From Clostridia bacterium (GTDB lineage: Bacteria > Bacillota > Clostridia > DUPQ01), in assembly GCA_030592085.1 (NCBI GenBank), contig JAUUZV010000013.1:1-20853 (forward strand): a stretch of DNA of 20,853 nt, given 5' to 3'. Under the pieces are notes generated by a model. It did not search any database and had not been told where the DNA came from. It saw only the letters and a program-made list of their open reading frames with translations. Within the stretch, counting starts at the first letter, position 1, and each line of letters starts with the position of its first letter. Below, one piece after another: positions 15,693-20,853 of the stretch. The position numbers and the translations under genes are program-made.

Positions 15693-16348
15693 GATTTTTC
15701 TCCTTGCTCAGCGTTATAACACTGTATGGGACACGACGCACAATCAACTACTTGTTTTTTATTCTTAGTAAATTTATTATATGCTGCCATAAGTAATCCA
15801 AGTACTAAAAAGCCACCAGCTGGTAAAATAAATAATGTAGCTTGTGGAATTACACCAAAAGATACATCAATTCCAAAAATAGTTCCGCTTCCTAATATTT
15901 CTCTTATTCCACCAATAAGAACTAAAGCTGCTGTAAAACCAACTCCCATTCCAAGAGCATCTAAAATGGAATAACCCACATTATTTTTACTTGCATACAT
16001 TTCAGCACGAGCTAAAATAATACAATTAACAACAATTAATGGAATAAAAATACCAAGAGCCTTATCTAAGTCAGTAAAATATGCTTTTAAAATCAATTGT
16101 ATAATAGTTACAAATCCAGCAATTACTGTAATATACGCAGGTATTCTTACCTTATCTGGAATAACTTTTCTTAATAGTGATATAACAATGTTTGACCCAA
16201 GTAAAACTACAGTTGCTGCAATACCCATGCCAACACCATTTTCAGCAGAAGTTGTCACAGCTAATGTGGGACACATCCCTAAAACTAAAGCAAATATAGG
16301 GTTCTCCCTTATAATTCCTTTAGAAAATTCTTTCAGTCCTTTTTTCAT
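15689..16348 (-). CDS. rnfE: Rnf complex subunit E with Cys-containing tail
   Basis: About 219 residues from ATG at 16348, an integral membrane partner of RnfA. C26 (LGMCPTLAV) and C109 (VNCIILARAE) are the conserved intramembrane cluster ligands. A GTG at 16360 would add four residues, but AAGGAA abuts it too closely to serve as its ribosome site, so 16348 is preferred. It begins one base after the rnfG stop. The C-terminus ends in a short polar tail with CASCPIQC (C203, C206, C210), beyond the last membrane helix. This tail might bind a metal or a further cluster. Confidence 0.94.
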   Translation of the reverse strand: MKKGLKEFSKGIIRENPIFALVLGMCPTLAVTTSAENGVGMGIAATVVLLGSNIVISLLRKVIPDKVRIPAYITVIAGFVTIIQLILKAYFTDLDKALGIFIPLIVVNCIILARAEMYASKNNVGYSILDALGMGVGFTAALVLIGGIREILGSGTIFGIDVSFGVIPQATLFILPAGGFLVLGLLMAAYNKFTKNKKQVVDCASCPIQCYNAEQGEKS

Positions 16349-16349
16349 A

Positions 16350-16910
16350 TTACTGTTCACTTCCTTTCATTTGTGAAGTATAAGTTATAAAATAATCAAT
16401 CGCTTCTTGTGTGGCTTCAATTACACTTTTGGTTGTTATTGTAGCACCACTAATTGTATCAACTTGATCGCTTATTTTCTGATTAACTGGTAAGTTTTCA
16501 AATTGTTTTGTAAAATCTATTTCTTCAGCTTTCTTACCAACTGAAGGTGTTTCATTGTTTTTTCCTAGTTGAACATTCTCAACATTTCCTTCAATTGTAA
16601 TTCCTACAAAAATAACAACATCTCCACCATACCCTTTGGTATTCATGTTAAAAACCATTCCTTTATCTGAATAATAAGCATTATTGACTTTTATGCTAGG
16701 AAGGGATGATTCTCTTAAAGATATAACATCGTTAGTTACTTCTGTAAAAGGTTTTGCATCTTTTAGTACGTTTTCCATTAACATTTCATTGGTTTGTTTC
16801 TCAATAGCAAGGATTTGATCTTCTGTAATATTAAACACAAATGCTACACATAGAGATATGACCACACAAATAGTTAACAAAGTAAAAACAGGTTTAATAA
16901 TCTCACGCAT
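16350..16910 (-). CDS. rnfG: Rnf complex subunit G (covalent FMN)
   Basis: A 186-residue subunit with one N-terminal membrane helix (about 7-28) and an extracytoplasmic FMN-binding domain. The flavinylation motif is SGATITT (154-160); by analogy with NqrC, FMN is attached by phosphoester to T157, by ApbE, whose gene is not in the window. RnfG relays electrons between the membrane cluster and RnfD. It overlaps the rnfD end by eight bases. Confidence 0.95.
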   Translation of the reverse strand: MREIIKPVFTLLTICVVISLCVAFVFNITEDQILAIEKQTNEMLMENVLKDAKPFTEVTNDVISLRESSLPSIKVNNAYYSDKGMVFNMNTKGYGGDVVIFVGITIEGNVENVQLGKNNETPSVGKKAEEIDFTKQFENLPVNQKISDQVDTISGATITTKSVIEATQEAIDYFITYTSQMKGSEQ

Positions 16911-17832
16911 TTTTCTTCTTCACACCTCCAAAACTTTTTGGAAGAGTAGTACGATTAATCATAGGAACTAGAATATTCATAAATAGAATTGCAAAAGAAA
17001 CACCTTCTGGTAAATTTCCGTATACTCTTATTCCCATGGTAATAACACCTAATCCTACTCCATAAATGATCTTCCCTTTTCTTGTCATTGGAGAAGTTGT
17101 ATAATCAGTTGCCATAAATATAGCTCCTAATAATAGTCCACCTGATAAAACATGAAATAATGGGTCTGCACCAATGATAAAGGAAAAGATAACTACTGTT
17201 AATAAATAAGTTACAGTAATATCAAGTGTAATAATTCTTCTAATTAATAACCATCCAAACCCTAATAATAATGCTAATGCACTAGTTTCACCAATACATC
17301 CTGGAATGTTTCCTAAAAACAAATCAAGATTAGATGTAACCACTCCATTATTTGCTAAGGCTAATGGTGTAGCTGTGGATATTGCATCTGCTCCAGGGGA
17401 TAACCATGTAGTCATCTGTGAAGAGAAAGCAACTGTTAAAAATACTCTTGCCGCAATAGCAGGATTGAATATGTTCTGTCCCAGTCCACCAAAAATCATT
17501 TTAACAATAATAATAGCAACTAGTGATCCAACTACTCCTAACCATATAGAAGAGGCAGCTGGTGGCAAATTTAAGGCCAATAGTAATCCAGTAACTACTG
17601 CGCTAAAATCACCTACTGTTTGTTTCTGTTTTGTTAGTAAATTATATAACGTCTCAAATAAAACAGATGACAACACTGTTACACCAATAATAATAGCTGC
17701 CATATAAGAATACAAATATATACTAATAATGGTTGCTGGTATTAATGCGATTATCACATCAAACATAATATTTGATGTTTTTGCCACATCTTTTATGTGA
17801 GGTGAAGAATTTACATATAAATTATGTTCCAT
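16903..17832 (-). CDS. rnfD: Rnf complex subunit D (ion-translocating, covalent FMN)
   Basis: A 309-residue subunit with about ten membrane helices, homologous to NqrB. It holds a covalent FMN at STATPL (T155 is the likely site) and takes part in Na+ or H+ export. Other family signatures are GDFSAVVTGLLLALNLPP (74-91) and FGGLGQNIFNPAIAARVF (114-131). It begins two bases after the rnfC stop. Its ribosome site is weak (GGAAAG), which suggests translation coupled to rnfC. Confidence 0.95.
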   Translation of the reverse strand: MEHNLYVNSSPHIKDVAKTSNIMFDVIIALIPATIISIYLYSYMAAIIIGVTVLSSVLFETLYNLLTKQKQTVGDFSAVVTGLLLALNLPPAASSIWLGVVGSLVAIIIVKMIFGGLGQNIFNPAIAARVFLTVAFSSQMTTWLSPGADAISTATPLALANNGVVTSNLDLFLGNIPGCIGETSALALLLGFGWLLIRRIITLDITVTYLLTVVIFSFIIGADPLFHVLSGGLLLGAIFMATDYTTSPMTRKGKIIYGVGLGVITMGIRVYGNLPEGVSFAILFMNILVPMINRTTLPKSFGGVKKKNA

Positions 17833-17834
17833 AC

Positions 17835-19145
17835 TTACTTACTTTCCTTTGCTTTAACTAATAATTTTCCATTTCTAATTGATTGTACTAAATATCTGTT
17901 TGCAGGACAAACAAATGAACATGACCCACATTCTATACAACTTAGTACATCAAATCTAACTAACTTTTTAACAGCACCATATTGACTAAATACATCAAAA
18001 AGTGCTGGCATTAAATTCATAGGACAGGCTCTTACACACCTACCACACTTAATACAGGCAGTTTGCTCTGGCATTTTACTTTGTTTTTCATTAAACGCTA
18101 AAATTGCATTGTTTTGTTTTAATATGGGAGAGTCTAAGTTAAATTGACTAACACCCATCATAGGACCACCCATTAAAATCTTTTTGGGTACCTCTTTAAA
18201 CCCTCCAGCAAATGTAATTGCCTCTTTTATATATGTACCTACAAACACTTCAATATTTGAAGGGGTTTTAATTGCACCTCCATCAATAGTTATTCGTTTT
18301 TTTGTTAGCGGCATACCTGTTTTAATATAACTTGCAATAAATGCAACTGAAGCAACATTCATTACAATAACGTTTACATCAAGTGGTAATTTTCCAGCAG
18401 GAACTACTTTTCCTGTTAGAGAATAAATTAACATTTTTTCAGCACCTTGTGGATACTTTGATTTAAGAGGCATAATATCAATTTTGTCACTGGTTTTCGC
18501 AATTCCTGTTAGGACTTCAACTGCTTTTGGTTTATTGTCTTCAATCCCTATAATAACCTTATCAATATCTAAATACTCCATAATAATATTTATTCCACTA
18601 ATAACGTTCCATGAATTTTCAATTGACTCACGATAATCTGATGTAATATATGGCTCACACTCTGCTCCATTTATTAATAGATATTCAATTTTGCTTCCCT
18701 CTGGTGGATTTAATTTAACATGAGTAGGAAAACCTGCTCCTCCTAAACCAACTAAACCTGATTCTCTAATAGCTTTTATAAAATCTTTTTTTGAATTAAT
18801 AACTGGTGGTTTTATTGATGGATGTAAAACTTGTTTTTTATCAGTTTCAATCAATATGGATTTTATATTCATTCCGTTTGGAAATAAAATACTATTAATT
18901 TTTTTCACTTTACCTGATACACCTGTATGAACTGGTGCACTAATGTATTTGTCACTATCACCAATTTTTTGTCCCACCAATATTTCATCCCCTGGTTTTA
19001 CCAATGGTTCACATGGCGCACCAATATGATGTAACATTGGTATTTCCACCAAATCAGGAATTGGCATTACTGTTGTCTCAGCATTTTCCGTGTTTTTATA
19101 GTGGGGTACTTTAACCCCTCCCTTAAAATATTTGTATTGCTTCAT
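17835..19145 (-). CDS. rnfC: Rnf complex subunit C (NADH/FMN-binding)
   Basis: A 436-residue cytoplasmic subunit that reduces NAD+ with electrons arriving from the membrane. The nucleotide/FMN motif is GLGGAGFPTHVKL (133-145), with the neighbouring NGAECEPY (159-166). Two ferredoxin-type [4Fe-4S] motifs follow: C364/C367/C370/C374 and C403/C406/C409/C413. It leads the operon in the order C-D-G-E-A-B, standard for clostridial Rnf. The ribosome site AGAGG is 8 bases before the ATG. Confidence 0.96.
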   Translation of the reverse strand: MKQYKYFKGGVKVPHYKNTENAETTVMPIPDLVEIPMLHHIGAPCEPLVKPGDEILVGQKIGDSDKYISAPVHTGVSGKVKKINSILFPNGMNIKSILIETDKKQVLHPSIKPPVINSKKDFIKAIRESGLVGLGGAGFPTHVKLNPPEGSKIEYLLINGAECEPYITSDYRESIENSWNVISGINIIMEYLDIDKVIIGIEDNKPKAVEVLTGIAKTSDKIDIMPLKSKYPQGAEKMLIYSLTGKVVPAGKLPLDVNVIVMNVASVAFIASYIKTGMPLTKKRITIDGGAIKTPSNIEVFVGTYIKEAITFAGGFKEVPKKILMGGPMMGVSQFNLDSPILKQNNAILAFNEKQSKMPEQTACIKCGRCVRACPMNLMPALFDVFSQYGAVKKLVRFDVLSCIECGSCSFVCPANRYLVQSIRNGKLLVKAKESK

Positions 19146-19162
19146 ATTTACCTCTATACTAA

Positions 19163-19190
19163 ATTATAAATGATTGTATAATATAGTCAA
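19163..19190 (-). promoter_or_regulatory. Promoter of the rnf operon
   Basis: On the minus strand, -35 TTGACT (19185-19190), a 16-bp spacer and -10 TATAAT (19163-19168), both near consensus. The predicted leader is only about 11-13 bases, with the ribosome site almost at the 5' end. Confidence 0.65.
19177..19182 (+). promoter_or_regulatory. Possible -10 of the beta-galactosidase gene
   Basis: A plus-strand TATAAT sits 35 bases before the ATG, but its -35 (TATACT at 19155-19160, 16-bp spacer) is poor. It lies inside the spacer of the divergent rnf promoter, so the two would compete for polymerase. Confidence 0.35.
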
Positions 19191-19217
19191 GAAAACATAA
19201 CAAAAAAGGAGTATAAA

Positions 19218-20853
19218 ATGCACTTTGGCGTAGATTATTACCCAGAACACTGGCCTGAAGAGAGATGGAAAGAAGATATCAAACTAATGAAGCAGGCTAA
19301 CTTCACTGTTGTTCGCCTTGCTGAATTCGCTTGGACCAAGATGGAACCTAAAGAAAACCACTATGATTTTGCATGGTTAGACACAATTATTACTATGTTA
19401 GGGCAAGCTAATATTAAAACTATATTGTGTACTCCAACCGCTACTCCACCTAAATGGTTAATGGATAAACACCCAGAAATTTATCAAGAAGATGAATATA
19501 ATCATATTAGAGGATATGGTAGTCGTCGTCATTATTGTTTTAATAGTCCAATATATCAAGAATATACTAAAAAAATTGTTAGGGAAATGGCTAGAAGATA
19601 TAGTGATAACCCTAATGTAATTACTTGGCAACTAGATAACGAGTTTGGTTGTCATAATACTGTAAGATGTTATTGCGATGATTGTCATAAAGAATTTATT
19701 TCATATCTTGAAAATAAATATGAGTCAATAGATCAGTTAAATAGTGAATTAGGCATGGATTTTTGGAGTCAAACTTATTACTCTTTTGATAGTTTAATTT
19801 TACCAAAACATACAGCTTGTGATTATAAAGAAGGTGACATGTATGCACATAATCCTGGATTATGGTTAGAGTATTGTCGTTTTGCTTCACAATCAGTTGA
19901 TAATTATGCTAAATTACAAATTGATACATTAAAAGATAATGGAATTACTGTACCCATAACTCACAATTTTATGTCTCGCTTTTATGATATTGATTATTAT
20001 AAACATGCAAAACTATATGACTTTATAACATGGGATTGTTATCCAAATATTATACATGGTCCTTTTGATAGCATAAAAGAAGTTTCTTATCATCATGATA
20101 AAATGAGAGGATATAAAAACAAACCATTCTGGATTATGGAAATGTGTAGTGCACAAGGTGGGTGGAATTTCATGGGACGCACCCCTAATCCTGCTCAAAT
20201 AAGATTATGGGACTATCAAGCAGTGGCTCACGGTGCTAACGGAATTGTTCATTTTAGATGGAGAACTTGCTTATTTGGAACTGAACAATATTGGCACGGA
20301 GTATTAGATCACGATGGCGTTCCAAGAGATAGATATGATGTAATTAAGAAAACATGCCAAGAATTTTTAGAACTAGAAGATATAATCGATGGGACAAACG
20401 TAGTTGCAGAAGCTTGTATTATACGTTCTTTTGATAATGTTTGGTCACATGATTATCAATGGCATGCACCTTCTTTTGACTATAATCAAATTCTTTCATC
20501 TATTCATGTTGCTCTTACAAACTTACATATTAATTGTGATGTAGTTGATTTGTCAGTTGATTTGAATAAATATAAGTTAGTTATTTTACCAGCCTATAAT
20601 ATTACAAATAATAAAGAAATTGAAAAATTACAAAAATATGTTAACAATGGAGGAACTATTGTTTTAACCTTCAGATCAGGAAATAAAGATGAATATAATA
20701 AAATTAATGGTTTAACATTACCAGGTTACTTTAGAGAATTAGCAGGTATTGATGTCATTAATTATGATGCACTTGGAAAAGAACAAATTAAAATTAAAGG
20801 AATTACCGGTGATACTACTGCCACTCTATGGGCGGATATTATTGACCCTAAGA
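19218..20853 (+). CDS. Beta-galactosidase, glycoside hydrolase family 42 (3' end outside window)
   Basis: The first 545 residues of a GH42 enzyme. No signal peptide is visible, so it acts in the cytoplasm on imported beta-galactosides. The TIM barrel opens with FGVDYYPEHWPEERW. The acid/base is E142 (WQLDNEFG) and the likely nucleophile is E308 (FWIMEMCSAQGG). A structural zinc site is predicted from C107, C151, C153 and C156 (CYCDDC), matching the Cys set known in this family. From about residue 395 a second domain of the A4-type trimerisation fold begins (LVILPAYNIT). AAGGAG precedes the ATG by six bases. It is divergent from rnf, and the beta-sandwich C-terminus is cut off by the window edge. 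Confidence 0.93.
   Translation, partial: MHFGVDYYPEHWPEERWKEDIKLMKQANFTVVRLAEFAWTKMEPKENHYDFAWLDTIITMLGQANIKTILCTPTATPPKWLMDKHPEIYQEDEYNHIRGYGSRRHYCFNSPIYQEYTKKIVREMARRYSDNPNVITWQLDNEFGCHNTVRCYCDDCHKEFISYLENKYESIDQLNSELGMDFWSQTYYSFDSLILPKHTACDYKEGDMYAHNPGLWLEYCRFASQSVDNYAKLQIDTLKDNGITVPITHNFMSRFYDIDYYKHAKLYDFITWDCYPNIIHGPFDSIKEVSYHHDKMRGYKNKPFWIMEMCSAQGGWNFMGRTPNPAQIRLWDYQAVAHGANGIVHFRWRTCLFGTEQYWHGVLDHDGVPRDRYDVIKKTCQEFLELEDIIDGTNVVAEACIIRSFDNVWSHDYQWHAPSFDYNQILSSIHVALTNLHINCDVVDLSVDLNKYKLVILPAYNITNNKEIEKLQKYVNNGGTIVLTFRSGNKDEYNKINGLTLPGYFRELAGIDVINYDALGKEQIKIKGITGDTTATLWADIIDPK

Noticed and set aside
17374..17382. TGTGGATAT inside rnfD (and TGTGGATAC at 18448-18456 in rnfC) as DnaA boxes
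   Set aside because: Single imperfect matches within conserved coding sequence; explained by codon content.
17306..17707. 133-codon open frame on the plus strand opposite rnfD
   Set aside because: Antisense shadow of a well-conserved gene, with no ribosome site or recognisable protein features. The same holds for other plus-strand frames opposite nadC, gyrA and rnfE.
19146..19217. Divergence point as the replication origin
   Set aside because: The only switch in gene direction is here, but there are no DnaA-box-like words and the gap is just 72 bases filled by promoters and ribosome sites.
19696..20198. Two small minus-strand frames opposite the beta-galactosidase
   Set aside because: They lie wholly inside the GH42 coding sequence, which has intact catalytic motifs, and show no supporting signals.

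Overview
The window comes from a low-G+C, gram-positive type (Bacillota) anaerobe, most likely a clostridial lineage. The basis is AT-rich DNA, strong AGGAGG-type ribosome sites, a WalR/WalK-type two-component system, an S-layer-homology surface protein and a complete clostridial-order Rnf complex (C-D-G-E-A-B). No rRNA, tRNA, CRISPR array, prophage or insertion sequence is visible. Every gene from 1 to 19145 lies on the minus strand. Only the last, incomplete gene is on the plus strand. I cannot name the species.

Read in the direction of transcription, from the right edge of the minus-strand block: (1) rnfCDGEAB (19145-14297) encodes a membrane ferredoxin:NAD+ oxidoreductase that couples electron flow to Na+ or H+ export. 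(2) The next gene (14214-13354) encodes an unusual membrane protein with two His-x13-His pairs, as in ferric-reductase/NOX di-heme domains, fused to an extracytoplasmic covalent-FMN domain. It may be an electron outlet working beside Rnf. (3) gyrA (13269-10789) follows. (4) A tight nadA-nadB-nadC operon (10721-7389) makes nicotinate mononucleotide from aspartate. (5) An intergenic stretch of about 360-440 bp (7388-6952) holds a cluster of DnaA-box-like 9-mers, two of them perfect TTATCCACA. (6) A 985-residue S-layer protein follows (6951-3994). (7) Two consecutive TolC-family coiled-coil secreted proteins come next (3854-1696). (8) Last are the response regulator and histidine kinase (1621-1, kinase incomplete). 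On the plus strand a GH42 beta-galactosidase starts at 19218 and runs off the right edge.

The left third looks like a cell-envelope region: S-layer protein, TolC-like proteins and a WalRK-type regulator. A TGTGAA-N5-TGTGAA direct repeat sits upstream of the TolC-like operon and is a near match to the WalR box. Promoters with an extended -10 of the form TGATATAAT occur before walR, the TolC-like pair and the S-layer gene. The right half is energy and cofactor metabolism: Rnf recycles NAD(H) and the nad operon makes NAD.

The most notable observations are the DnaA-box cluster, which lies away from any dnaA gene in the window and inside a co-directional gene block; the di-heme plus FMN membrane protein behind Rnf; the paired TolC-like genes in an apparently gram-positive background; and a Gln at the quinolone-contact Ser83 position of GyrA.
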